NCBI GenBank assembly: GCA_023374045.1
Contig: CM041779.1
Coordinates: 1,984,001 to 2,048,000 of the forward strand
DNA from: Limonium bicolor
Lineage: Eukaryota; Streptophyta; Magnoliopsida; Caryophyllales; Plumbaginaceae
DNA: 64,000 bases
Reading direction: 5' to 3'
Shown here piece by piece: positions 24,443 through 35,439 of the stretch. Every line of letters starts with the position of its first letter. The first letter of the stretch is position 1. The notes beneath the pieces were generated by a model that saw only the letters and a program-made list of their open reading frames with translations, searched no databases and was not told the DNA's origin. The translations under genes and the position numbers were made by a program.

Positions 24443-24484
24443 GGGTCTCTTCTAGAAAGCTAACTACTTTGGAAGACGATCAAG

Positions 24485-27256
24485 ATGTCTCATGCAAGCA
24501 TTCTAGCAGCAGAAGAAGGTTTTGCACCAAATCGACCACCACTCTGCAATGGAGACAACTACACTCACTGGAAGAATAAGATGGAATTTCATATCAAGTC
24601 TGACGATCCAAGAATGTGGAGGGTGATAACACATGGAGAGTACACCTTCCAGAATACTCAAGGACAAGACATATCTATCGACAGCATGACGGATGATCAA
24701 ATCAAGAAGCTGATATTCAATGCTCTAGCTGTAAGAATACTTCACTTTGCACTACTACCTGAGCAATACTCCAAGATTGCTTCAGCTAAAACAGCCCAAG
24801 AGATTTGGAAAACTCTTGAGGTTACTTATGAAGGGAATGATGAGATCAAAAAGACTCGCATTGAGTTGCTACTCACTCATTGGGAGCTATTCAAGAAGGA
24901 AGAAAAGGAGAGCATTTCTGAAATGCATACAAGGTTCACTAAGCTAATCAACGAAATGTTGGTACTTGGAAGAATTATCTCAAACGAGGATCAAATTCGG
25001 AAGTTCCTCAGATCTCTTCCTGCCTCCTTTGACAGCAAAGTCAATGCCATGCCAGAAGTGCATGATCTTTCCAAGATGTCTCTGGCAGACATACTAGGAT
25101 CTCTAATGGTTTTCAAGTTAAAAGTATAACACAAGAATTCAAAAAGCTCATCTAGAGATAGAGAGAAAGGCATAGCCATTCAAGTAGCTGAAAATGAAAG
25201 ATCCGAGTCAGGAGACGACAATGATGAAATGGTCCTCTATGCTAAGAGGTACGTTCGAAAGTTCATAAGAAATAAAATGAGGAAAGGCAAGGAGTCCAAG
25301 GAGTCAGATGATCAAAAGAAAAACAACAACAAGTGTTTTGGGTGTTCAAAACGGCGGACATTCAACAAAGTGATGACAAAGGACCAAGAGGTATGTCCGA
25401 CGATCATTCAACAAAGGACCAAAGGAGGAAGCCTTCGTTGCCGCATGGAGAGATTCTGAACGAAGTGATGACAATCAAACCTCAGACAACAACATCTCAG
25501 AAGATGAGAAGGCTCACCTATGCCTTGAAGAAGTGTGCTTGATGGCACAAGACAATGATGTCTCAGAATCAGAAGAAGAACAACAACAACAACATAAGGT
25601 AAACTATTCTAAACTTAGAAGGAGAATTCAAAAGGTTGAACTTCTAGGACTTAGAAAGTTTTCTCTTACATTAGTTGATCACCTAGAGGCATTAGAAACT
25701 AAAAACGATGAACTTTTGGAAGAAAATGAAAAATTGAGAAAAACCTCGGATAAAAGCAAGGTAGTCAATCTCATGAGGGCACTCATGAAATTACAAAGTG
25801 ATTATAGTGAAATTCTCTCCGCTCATGAAAAGTTGAAGCATGAAAAACAACCTAAAATCGATGAATTGATTGTTACTCTTAACACTAATGAAAAGGAACT
25901 AGCTACCATCAAAGAAAAATATTCTAAGATAGATGCAGTTTCTAAGACACCCATGAGGAGAAGCAAATGACAGGTTGGATACCGGTCAAAGACCAGTCGT
26001 AGAGATGTCTGCAGCTTATGCAGACAACCTGGTCATCATGAATCTAATTGCTATAAAACGTGCTTTATGAGGCATTGGCAACTCAAGAAACTAGGACTAA
26101 AATGGGTAGTCAAAAATGATCTTAAAACATTTAATGGTGGAAATGGGTCCAACCTTTCTATAGACCCTAACCCCACACCACTAACGTGTTAAGTGCATAA
26201 TCGAGTGAGAATGGACCCCTGTTGGTACATCGACAGTGGGTGCTCTAAACAAATGACAGGAGACAAAAAGAAGTTCTTCTCACTCGAACCAGGGAGCCAA
26301 GGAACCGTCTCCTTTGGCGACAACAAGAAAGGAAAAATCATCGGTGTAGGTAAGGTTGGTATTACATCTGATTATGTCGTAGATAATGTAAATCTAGTTC
26401 ATGGTTTAAAATTCAACTTGCTTAGTGTTTCTCAAATTTGTGATGAAGGCAATTCAGTTCACTTCTATCCTACACATTGTAGTATAGTAAGTCAGAACAA
26501 TGGCAAAAAGTTGTTAAAGGGAAAAGGTGGAAAAATGTTTATGTAACTAGTTTGGAGGATATTGGTAGTCCTAATCTTCCATGCTTGACTACTTCAATAG
26601 ATGACTCTACACTATGACACAAAAGACTAGGACATGTTAGCACTTCTTTGTTAAAGAAACTTGTCAAGAAACAGTTGGTTAAAGGTCTTCTTGAGATCAA
26701 GAAATCTGAGACCAGTCTTTGTGATACTTGTGTTAGAAGCAAACAAACTAAGATTTCTTTTAAATCAAAGAACTTAGTTAGTACATCCAAGCCACTTGAA
26801 TTACTTCACATGGACTTATGTGGACCCATGAGAATCAAAAGTTTTAGAGGAAATTGGTATGTGTTTGTAATTATTGATGATTACTCACCACGGTTCACCT
26901 TGGACACTCTTTATTGCTTCCAAAGACGAAGTCTTTGAGAAATTTCAAGCATTTGCAGGAAAAGTCCAAGTACAACTCAACTTCAAGATCAAAACTCTTC
27001 GGTTTGATCATGGGTCAGAGTTTGAGAATCAACAATTCATGGATATGTGTAAACAACATGGGATTAGTCACAAATATTTAGCACCAAGAACACCCCAACA
27101 GAATGGGGTAGTTGAGCGAAAGAACAGAACACTACAAGAGGTAGCCAGGGCCATGCTATTGGGGAGCAATCTTCCTCAGGTCTTCTGGGCAGAAGCAGTG
27201 GTTACTGCATGCTACATCACAAATAGGACGCTCATACAACCTATCCTCAACACAAC
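24485..27256 (+). pseudogene. SIRE-like copia gag, protease, integrase (broken)
   Basis: Gag starts at 24485 with a UBN2/gag domain (GDNYTHWKNKMEFHIK). A charged coiled coil follows at 25533-25970, and a CX2CX4HX4C zinc knuckle (CSLCRQPGHHESNC) at 26010-26051. The protease motif WYIDSGCSKQMTGD is at about 26222 and the integrase core runs from LHMDLCGP (about 26807) to RTPQQNGVVERKNRTLQE (about 27085-27140). Stops and frameshifts interrupt the frame near 25130, 25970, 26546 and 26938. Element II is inserted inside integrase at 27256. The rest of pol resumes at 47164. The polyprotein would form the particle and copy the element, but this copy is dead. Confidence 0.85.
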
Positions 27257-28662
27257 TGAAATACCCCTAAGTATTACATAATTTAATTAAGGGTTAATCA
27301 TTGAATAATAGAGGTCAATGTGTCTGAAATGATTATTGAATTATATACCCACTAAATATATTTATATGAATATATATATATAGTCCAAAGGGTTATTAAA
27401 CCGCACATGAGATATTGGACTAAAGAGGGAGTAATTATAAAGAGAAAATCAACTGAAATATCTCAAATATTAATTATCCTAATTGATAATAAATTAATTA
27501 AATGAAAGTGTTTAATGAAAGGTTAAATATCCTTAGAGAAGTAAAAAGGAACAATAGAATATAAATATTCTTAAGGAGGTTAAAAAGAATTTATTAAATC
27601 ATAACTGTAATTTTTATATATAAACGTATATACATGTTGAAAAGGAATTGCTAAAGCCTTAAAAAGATATATTTTATTAACCTTAAAAAAAAGGAGAATG
27701 ATGAACTTAACCATATACTTACATATATATATATATATAAGTTAAAAAGGGAAAGACCATCCTTAATCACATGCGGTAATAAACATTAATGAAGGTCTGG
27801 AAAGGTTTATTATACCTTTAAGCATCATAGATAATTTTGGAAAAAAATGCTTATATATGAAAAGGTTAAATTAATTTAAATACGCTATAAAGTATAGCAC
27901 ACCTAGAAGAGAACATTAGGTAATTAAAATGGAGTAACTTGTAATACACAAGGTTACATGAATTTAGAATCTAAAAGAGAAAAGTATGGCCAATTAAAAC
28001 TCATAAGATTATTTAGTCAACCCATATTTAATTAGATTATAAACTACTATCTAGTTAGCATGTCATTATTAATATTAAGTAGCCATAAATTAACTAAATG
28101 CTAATAACCTTTTGGGATCTACTAATTAAGCCAGCCATTGTTAAATCAGCAGGTATACTAATCCAGAGCATAATATTCACCTTTTGGGTAACGTGTATGT
28201 GCCTAGATATATGTATAAATGTTAATTCCCCTTATATCTTTTGATGGGGGGGGGGGGGATTGAACTAAGTAATAGAGAGGAACTACTTTGTACATTGTTA
28301 GAATTTGATAGGTAGGCTTAGGGATGGCAATGGGTTCGCGGGTACCCATTTCACCCGGTCACCCGACCCGCTATACCGGGTGAAAAACCCGCAAAAAACG
28401 GGTGAAAAACGGGTGACGGGTGAAACGGGTGCGGGTGCGGGTCGGGTGACGGGTGGACATTTTTCACCCATCACCCGACCCATTCACCCGATCCGCTCAC
28501 CCACATAAATATATATGTTAGGTTGTTAACTAATCTTCATTCTCCTTCACTCACGATAACTTTGCAACCCTAACTAGTGAACAAGGAACATTCATACTCT
28601 ACGTGACTGCGCCATTCTTCATTCTCATCACTTTTGATAATTTTGCAGCCCTAACATACATG

Positions 28663-28932
28663 TGTTAGATATATATATGTGTATGTTAGGATGCAGTATT
28701 ATTATAGTATATATACTAAGGTCCCTAGCTTAAGTTATTTTGAGTCACTATAGTATATATATATATAGTGGCGTGTATAGGTTGGTCGTGTGTTGTTGTA
28801 CAGATTACAAAATTCTCTCGCTCTCTTAAGTAATAAAGAAACTCTCTGATTCCTTTCCTTTCTTTCTCGAGTCTTTGGCATTCTCGCGATTTCGTCGAGT
28901 GTTCTGGGTGAGGTTTGTGAGAGATTTCTTCA
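28663..28932 (+). repeat. Copia 5' LTR
   Basis: 270 bp, TGTTAGAT to TTCTTCA. Contains an AT-rich TATA region (AGTATATATATATATAG) and a CT-rich leader. Near-identical to the 3' LTR. Confidence 0.95.
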
Positions 28933-28944
28933 TGGTATCAGAGC
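28933..28944 (+). other. Copia primer-binding site (tRNA-iMet)
   Basis: TGGTATCAGAGC abuts the 5' LTR end. It is the standard plant copia primer site complementary to initiator tRNA-Met. Confidence 0.9.
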
Positions 28945-28993
28945 AGTAGATCCCATTCTGCTTGTCCCTCTTTGAAATCCTTTCGCTTTCGCC

Positions 28994-30028
28994 ATGGACG
29001 ACGGAGAAAAGACGCCCAAGGAAGATACTGGAGTTTCCAAGAGCGCGAAGAATGACGGTTCCGACGGTGCAAACAACGACCCTTTCTTTCTTGCCAACTC
29101 AGAGCAACCTGGATCTATCTTGGCGAACAAATTTGATGGCCAGGGATTTGCATTTTGGAAGATGCAAATGTCAATCGCGCTGGGAGCGAAAAACAAACTA
29201 GGTTTTGTAGATGGCTCCATAGAAAAGCCAACTGAACCGACCCAGAAGGTTGAGGCGTGGAAGCGTTGCGACGCGATGGTTCGAGCTTGGTTATTGATGG
29301 GGTTAGAGAAGAAGATTGCCGATAGTGTTTTGTTCGCTCCATCTGCAGCCCTAATTTGGAAGCAATTGTGCAAAAGGTACGAACAGGCAGACGGGACCAA
29401 GATCTATGAGTTGGAGCAACAACTTGCCCTTGCAAGTCAAGGAAACGACTCCATAGTGGATTTCTTCACAAGAGTCAAGCATCTATGGGATGAAATTGAT
29501 GCCCACAACGTTATTCCCGCCTGTACTTGCCAGAACTGTGCGTGTGGTGCATCGGAAAAATTCGCAACGTTCGTGAAGGAGAGGAGACTAATTCAGTTCA
29601 TGATGGGTCTGAACGAAAAATACAGCATAGTAAGAGGAAATCTCTTGATGCAATCTCCTCTGCCCTCCGCCGATCAAGTTTTCTCCCACCTTATTCAAGA
29701 AGAAAGGCAAAAGAACTTGACAAGAAGCAACCCAGTCGATGCGAGTTCCCTTTCCCTGGCATCAGAACAGAGCAGGAGGCCGCCTTTCAAGAACCAAAAC
29801 CAGAATCTGAGTTCAAGAAGGACCAGTCTTCAGTGTACCTACTGCAACAAGACGGGCCACACGGAGGACCGCTGCTACCAGAAGATTGGATACCCAGCTG
29901 GGTGGAGGAACCCACCGAAACCTAAAAGAGGAAACGCCAACGCAGCAGGAACTTTTGAGACAAAGGAGGAAGAAAGGGGGCCGAGACTAAAGACCCGTTT
30001 GGAGGGATTTTGTCGCCAGAGCAAATGA
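28994..30028 (+). CDS. gag: Copia gag protein
   Basis: 344 residues, the first ATG after the primer site. The N-terminal half (about residues 35-200) is a retrotransposon gag domain with FDGQGFAFWKMQMSIALGAKNKLGFVDG, which packages the RNA and forms virus-like particles in the cytoplasm. A CTCQNCACG pair-of-cysteines segment lies near residue 176-184. A zinc knuckle CX2CX4HX4C (C281, C284, H289, C294) binds nucleic acid. The frame ends at 30028 and overlaps the pol frame by 19 bases. Plant copia elements usually encode one polyprotein, so the split is either an indel in or near the G-run at 29975-29982 or a recoding site. Confidence 0.9.
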   Translation: MDDGEKTPKEDTGVSKSAKNDGSDGANNDPFFLANSEQPGSILANKFDGQGFAFWKMQMSIALGAKNKLGFVDGSIEKPTEPTQKVEAWKRCDAMVRAWLLMGLEKKIADSVLFAPSAALIWKQLCKRYEQADGTKIYELEQQLALASQGNDSIVDFFTRVKHLWDEIDAHNVIPACTCQNCACGASEKFATFVKERRLIQFMMGLNEKYSIVRGNLLMQSPLPSADQVFSHLIQEERQKNLTRSNPVDASSLSLASEQSRRPPFKNQNQNLSSRRTSLQCTYCNKTGHTEDRCYQKIGYPAGWRNPPKPKRGNANAAGTFETKEEERGPRLKTRLEGFCRQSK

Positions 30029-33000
30029 CTAAGCTCTTTGACTACATCAGCCATGCTCGACCAAGCCCTAAAGGAGGTCAGAACATGGAATCACCCTCAA
30101 CTTCCGGTTTTGTTGGTACAACCCTTTCCTCTTATCCCTCTGATCTTAAGAACCCTAATTATTTTAGTATGAATGTGAAAAAGAATTCTGACTTTTGTTC
30201 TGCTGATTGGATTCTTGATTCGGGGGCCTCTGATCATATGTGTGGTAGTTTGGATTTGTTCAGTAATTATGTGCATCTTGATCAACCTCATACCGTGGGC
30301 ATGCCCGATGGGCACCCACAATCTGTGAACATTATTGGTGATATTAGGATCAGCCCTTTAATCACTCTGAAAGATGTCTTATTCGTTCCTGCTTTCAGAT
30401 TTAATCTTGTTTCAATAAATAAGCTGTGTGCTGACATGAAAGGTAAATTCACTTTTGATTCTCGAATGTGTTTTTACCAGGACTTTAAGGGTAGCAAGGA
30501 AATACAAATTGGCAAACTCAGAAGAGGCCTTTACATTTTAGATTGTGATTTTGATAAAGGGAATCACAAGATTTCTGAATTCTTAGCTTGTAGCAATGAA
30601 GTGGTCAAGCTAGGGTTTGATTGTAATGATAGGACTAGTCTTTGGCATCATAGATTAGGTCACATGCCAAAGGAGAAACTTGTAAAGCTTGACTTGGTTG
30701 ATCAATTGAATAAGACCAAACAGTTCGTTTGTGAATCATGTGCTAGATCTAAGAGCCATAGATTACCTTTTAGTTCTGGTTCCTCTAAGATATATGATGT
30801 TTTTGAACTGATTCATGCTGATCTATGGGGTCCCTACAAGGTTAAGACTCATGACGGTCACTCATACTTCCTTACTTTAGTTGATGATAAGAGTAGGGCC
30901 ACTTGGACACATTTATGCTCCACAAAATCTGAATCCTTTGATGTGATTATTGCTTTCTTTAAAATGATTGAAAATCAGTTTAACAAGAGGGTGAAAATTC
31001 TGAGAACCGATAATGCTTATGAGCTTGGAAGCTCAAAATATGCTTCTGAATTTCTTAGGAATAATGGAATTCTGCATCAGACCACGTGTGTTCACACCCC
31101 ACAGCAAAATGGGGTTGTGGAGCGAAAGCACCGGCACATTTTAGAAACAGCTAGATCCTTGATATTTCACTCAAGTCTTCCTTTAGAATTTTGGGGTGAA
31201 AGTATCCTTACAGCCACTTATCTTATAAACCGGATGCCTCTCAGAAGTGTTGGTAACAAAAGCCCTTTTGAAATTATTTATGGCTCTAAACCTGATTATC
31301 AAGACTTAAAATGCTTTGGTTGCCTTTGTTTTGCCAACATCAACAAACCACAACATGATAAGTTTGCTGTTAAATCTGTAAAGTGCATATTTTTAGGTTA
31401 TCCCCAAGGTAAGAAAGGGTATAAGTTATTGGATCTTGACAATAACAGAATTATTTTTAACAGAGACGTCATATTTCATGAGAATCTCTATCCATTCAGA
31501 AATGTCTCTTCCAAGGGCCATGAGGAAGATCATGTTTATGAAAGGGCTACTAACTTCTTTTTCAATGAGTCTTTTGTTTATGAGGACAATACAGATGCAG
31601 TATTAGAGGATCAAGAACATGCAGACCAGGCTGGATCAGTTCCAGATCTTCTCAGTCCAGAAAGGTTGCACAGCAGTGTAGAACCCCATGAGGAAGCCAT
31701 TGACACACAAGATCAGAATCTGGATGCAGTGAATAGTGGAACAGAGCTTGCTACTCTAGAAACAGAACATCAGACCATGCTGAGGCGTTCTACTAGGCAG
31801 AGACAGACACCAGAATACTTGAAGGATTATATTGTAGGGCAGTCTACTGCACACAGACCAGATAAGTCTCAATCTGACTATTTTTCCTCAATTTTAAGGG
31901 ATAGAATGTCTAAATTAGCTTGTGCTTCTGCTGAAACGCATGTTGTCTCTACAGATGATTGTTGTTTGGATGAAAATGAAACCATAGCCTCCTCTAAACT
32001 CCCTAGGAATGTTTTCTATGCTTTATCTGTTGAAACTCATGATAATAAACCTTCAAATTCTGATAAGCTGCATGAACCTATTTGTTATGAAGATGCTGTC
32101 AAGAACCCTAATTGGAGAAATGCTATGTCAGAAGAGTTTACAGCTTTAGATAGAAATAAGACATGGGATATAGTTGATCTCCCCTTAGGAAAGAAAGCTA
32201 TCAAGTGTAAGTGGGTTTACAAGCTTAAATTGCATGCAGATGGGTCATTGGAAAGGTATAAAGCTAGGTTAGTAGCTAAGGGTTATACACAGAAATATGG
32301 TATTGATTATCTTGAGACTTTCTCTCCAGTAGTTAAGTTCACTACCATAAAGGCTTTAATTTCCATTGCTGCTAAGAAAGGATGGCATATAGGACAGCTT
32401 GATATAAATAATGCCTTTCTCCATGGGGAGTTATATGAGGATGTGTTTATGGAAGTTCCTGAAGGTCATGAATTGGAAGGATCTGGAAAAGTTTGCAAGT
32501 TGAAAAAATCATTATATGGCCTAAAACAGGCCTCGAGACAGTGGCACGAAAAACTTAGTAGTTTCTTGAAGGGTTTGGGTTTCAAACAGTCTGCTAATGA
32601 CTATTCTCTGTTTACAAATAAATCTGATAATGGAGTTTGTTTCTTGACTGTGTATGTGGATGATATTCTCGTGACAGGAGATGATATTGATTTAATTAAT
32701 AGTATTAAGGTTGACCTTGATCAGAAGTTCAAGATTAAAGATTTAGGAAGGTTGGGTCATTTTCTGGGGATGCAATTTTTACATACTGCTGATGGAATTC
32801 TTATGTTGCAGAAATCTTATTGTGATAATCTGCTTTCTGAGTTTGATTGTGATGAATGTAAATCTGTTGTTGGTCCTTTGGATAATAGCATAAAGTTAAG
32901 GAAAAATGAAGGGACAAAGCTGGAGGATCCTAGTGTTTATAGACGATTGGTAGGAAAGTTGGGTTTCCTTTCTCATTCTAGGCCAGATTTATGTTTTGCC

Positions 33001-33609
33001 ATACAAGTTCTGAGTCAGTTTCTGGATTCACCATCTGATTCTCATTTACAGGCAGCTTTTCACACTTTGAGATATGTGAAAGGGACTGCTGGTTACGGTC
33101 TTTTATTTAACAATAAGAAAGTTTTTGATCTAGTTGCCTTTTGTGACGCTGATTGGGCTAGCTGCCCTAATACAAGACGTTCTGTAAGTGGTTACTTTAT
33201 TTGTTTTGGTGGCAGTCCTCTATCCTGGAAATCAAAGAAGCAGACCTCGGTGGCATTGTCTTCAGCTGAGTCGGAGTATCGGGCCATGAGACAAGTGACG
33301 GCAGAGTTGAGTTGGTTGACAAGGCTCTTGAATGAGCTAGGGGTTGAAGATCTTGTGCCTGTTCCAGTAAGGTCAGACAGCCAGTCAGCTATCCACATTG
33401 CTAGGAACCCGGTGCTCCATGAACGGACGAAACACATAGAGCTGGATGTGCATTTTGTAAGAGAGAAATTGCAAGATGGTTTGATTTCTGTGGAGTTTGT
33501 CTCGTCCAGAGACCAGCTTGCTGATCTGTTGACCAAATCTTTACCTGGAAGGCAATACCCTTTGCTGATTAAGAAGCTGGGGATGAGGACTGCAGGAAGT
33601 GTTGGCTGA
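30010..33609 (+). CDS. pol: Copia pol: protease, integrase, RT, RNase H
   Basis: 1199 residues with no internal stop. Order seen: aspartic protease WILDSGASDHM (D70-S71-G72); the GAG-pre-integrase zinc site (H214, H218, C241, C244); integrase catalytic D271, D334 and E371 with HTPQQNGVVERK; reverse transcriptase with YVDDILV (882-888); RNase H with DADWASC (about 1046), SSAESEYRAM and RTKHIELDVHFVREKL. Protease-integrase-RT-RNase H is the Ty1/copia order. The ATG at 30010 is probably only the first in the frame, since pol is normally made fused to gag; the frame is open upstream to about 29961. All catalytic residues appear intact. Confidence 0.93.
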   Translation: MSPEQMTKLFDYISHARPSPKGGQNMESPSTSGFVGTTLSSYPSDLKNPNYFSMNVKKNSDFCSADWILDSGASDHMCGSLDLFSNYVHLDQPHTVGMPDGHPQSVNIIGDIRISPLITLKDVLFVPAFRFNLVSINKLCADMKGKFTFDSRMCFYQDFKGSKEIQIGKLRRGLYILDCDFDKGNHKISEFLACSNEVVKLGFDCNDRTSLWHHRLGHMPKEKLVKLDLVDQLNKTKQFVCESCARSKSHRLPFSSGSSKIYDVFELIHADLWGPYKVKTHDGHSYFLTLVDDKSRATWTHLCSTKSESFDVIIAFFKMIENQFNKRVKILRTDNAYELGSSKYASEFLRNNGILHQTTCVHTPQQNGVVERKHRHILETARSLIFHSSLPLEFWGESILTATYLINRMPLRSVGNKSPFEIIYGSKPDYQDLKCFGCLCFANINKPQHDKFAVKSVKCIFLGYPQGKKGYKLLDLDNNRIIFNRDVIFHENLYPFRNVSSKGHEEDHVYERATNFFFNESFVYEDNTDAVLEDQEHADQAGSVPDLLSPERLHSSVEPHEEAIDTQDQNLDAVNSGTELATLETEHQTMLRRSTRQRQTPEYLKDYIVGQSTAHRPDKSQSDYFSSILRDRMSKLACASAETHVVSTDDCCLDENETIASSKLPRNVFYALSVETHDNKPSNSDKLHEPICYEDAVKNPNWRNAMSEEFTALDRNKTWDIVDLPLGKKAIKCKWVYKLKLHADGSLERYKARLVAKGYTQKYGIDYLETFSPVVKFTTIKALISIAAKKGWHIGQLDINNAFLHGELYEDVFMEVPEGHELEGSGKVCKLKKSLYGLKQASRQWHEKLSSFLKGLGFKQSANDYSLFTNKSDNGVCFLTVYVDDILVTGDDIDLINSIKVDLDQKFKIKDLGRLGHFLGMQFLHTADGILMLQKSYCDNLLSEFDCDECKSVVGPLDNSIKLRKNEGTKLEDPSVYRRLVGKLGFLSHSRPDLCFAIQVLSQFLDSPSDSHLQAAFHTLRYVKGTAGYGLLFNNKKVFDLVAFCDADWASCPNTRRSVSGYFICFGGSPLSWKSKKQTSVALSSAESEYRAMRQVTAELSWLTRLLNELGVEDLVPVPVRSDSQSAIHIARNPVLHERTKHIELDVHFVREKLQDGLISVEFVSSRDQLADLLTKSLPGRQYPLLIKKLGMRTAGSVG

Positions 33610-33655
33610 TATTGTTCTCTGTTGGATTTCAAATCGTACAATCCCTTGTGCGATT

Positions 33656-33665
33656 TGAGGGGGCC
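33656..33665 (+). other. Copia polypurine tract
   Basis: TGAGGGGGCC immediately precedes the 3' LTR at 33666, the position expected of the plus-strand primer. Confidence 0.75.
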
Positions 33666-33933
33666 TGTTAGATATATATATGTGTATGTTAGGATGCAGT
33701 ATTATTATAGTATATATACTAAGGTCCCTAGCTTAAGTTATTTTGAGTCACTATAGTATATATATATAGTGGCGTGTATAGGTTGGTGGTGTGTTGTTGT
33801 ACAGATTACAAAATTCTCTCGCTCTCTTAAGTAATAAAGAAACTCTCTGATTCCTTTCCTTTCTTTCTCGAGTCTTTGGCATTCTCGCGATTTCGTCGAG
33901 TGTTCTGGGTGAGGTTTGTGAGAGATTTCTTCA
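33666..33933 (+). repeat. Copia 3' LTR
   Basis: 268 bp. It differs from the 5' LTR by one C/G substitution (GGTTGGTGGTG) and by lacking one TA unit. Followed by the target duplication ACATG. Confidence 0.95.
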
Positions 33934-33964
33934 ACATGTTCTATGTAGTTTTTAATTCTTTTCA

Positions 33965-34290
33965 CTGAAGGTAATTGCAACCCTAACTCACGAACATGGA
34001 ACTTAGATGTTTTGCGCCTCTATTTTCTCTTGTCACTGAAGGTTATTTCACAATCCTAACCGACGAACATGGAACATACATGCTCTGCTCCTTTATTTTC
34101 TCTCTTCACTCATGGTAATTTTGCAACCGTAACTGGAGAACATGTAACATGCATGCTCTCTGCAGTTTTTCATTCTCTTCTATGAAGTAAATTTTACAAA
34201 CCTAACCGGCGAACATGGAACATACATGCTCTGCGCCTCTATTTTCTCTCCATTCACAGTAATTTGCAAACCTAACTGGTAAACAAGGAA
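33965..34290 (+). repeat. 73-bp tandem repeat inside the hAT element
   Basis: The motif CGAACATGGAAC recurs at about 33991, 34064, 34137 and 34210, exactly 73 bp apart, within units reading CCCTAAC...GAACATGGAAC...CTCTGCGCCTC...TTTTCTCT. One or two more units lie on the left side of the copia insertion at 28541-28657. The copia target ACATG falls within the unit. Confidence 0.75.
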
Positions 34291-35439
34291 AAGGAAAAAT
34301 AAACGGGTTCACCCGTTTCACCCGCGGGTGACGGGTGAAACTGGTGATGGGTGATACATAACGGGTGACGGGTCGGGTATGGGTGGAGCGGGTGAAGTCG
34401 GGTGACGGGTGCGGGTGATGGTCCACCCGACCCAAACCCGACCCATTGCCATCCCTAGGTAGGCTTGCTTTTGCTTAATCTGTTTTGAAAAACAAAAAGA
34501 ATGGTAGACTAGTTTCGTAGCTGGTTGTTTGTTGTGTGGTACTAATTATCAGAATAATTTGCTGGATTTATACAAGAGCAAACGCTCTCCATTCCTGATT
34601 TTTTTTAGTAGTGATGTATCGAGGGGCTAGAGGGGATATGGTGACGGAAGGTTGTTTTCCGTCCCTGACGGATTCAATCTCCATCCTCAATCAAGTATAA
34701 TAATATTTTAATCTCATCCATTCAACACGTAAGACATGCGGATTTTCTTTTTTTGGTTTCTCCGGATCTCCTCTCTCACGTTACATTTTGCTTCTTCCCA
34801 GCTTTCTTTTTTCTTTCTTTATCAGTCACTTCAAATGTTTTCACTCCCACCAACTCTTTTCTTTTTTTTTCTTTTATCACCCATACAAACAAATAAATAT
34901 ATCACTTACCACCTTTGTTCATAATTTTTCTTTTCTTTTAAGATCCTTCAATAATATAATTACTTATAATTGTCATAGAATAAGTCATCAATTATTTAAA
35001 AATTATATGACTACATGCACATATTTATCATTATTAAATAATATTTTCTTAATCTGATAGTAATATTTATACACATGTATACAAATTAAATATATATATA
35101 TATATCAACCCAAATAAAATTGTCATTATATTATTAAACATAATTTAAACTAATTTAAAAACAAAAAATTAAATATGTGTAAATTTTTCTAAATTCAAAA
35201 AGTGTCACATAATTCATTTAAAAAATATTAAACTTAAAAGTCTTCTTAAAATGAAATAGAGAGCAAAAATGTTAAAACCATATATTTTATATAAAATAAA
35301 TCAAAATAAGGATAATTATAAAGTTGAACTTAGTGAATCATAGATGTGTGAACTGAACTAAAAAAATAAACTAAGTACGTATTCATTAACCTGAAATTTG
35401 ATATCCAAAAACATATAATCCTTAAGGATGGAGTACGTA

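Larger units (their letters stand above)
28663..33933 (+). mobile_element. Young Ty1/copia retrotransposon, complete
   Basis: A complete 5.27-kb element flanked by the perfect duplication ACATG (28658-28662, 33934-33938). The LTRs (28663-28932, 33666-33933) are 270 and 268 bp and differ by one substitution and one TA unit. The primer site TGGTATCAGAGC follows the 5' LTR, and TGAGGGGGCC precedes the 3' LTR. Compact size and two near-intact ORFs suggest recent activity. I cannot place the copia lineage with certainty. Confidence 0.95.
28319..34457. mobile_element. Non-autonomous hAT element
   Basis: Terminal inverted repeats TAGGGATGGCAATGGGT (28319 onward, and its complement ending at 34457) and a perfect 8-bp duplication GGTAGGCT (28311-28318, 34458-34465) define a hAT-superfamily element. 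Removing the copia element inside it leaves about 863 bp with no transposase. Dense CGGGTG/CACCCG motifs at both ends (28340-28500, 34300-34440) look like subterminal transposase-binding repeats. The body is a 73-bp tandem repeat. Confidence 0.85.

Noticed and set aside
28242..28260. Run of about 14 G as a functional element
   Set aside because: A homopolymer at this length is more likely slippage or a sequencing artefact; no associated feature.
33738..33980. 80-codon minus-strand ORF over the copia 3' LTR
   Set aside because: Lies antisense across an LTR junction and has no domain.
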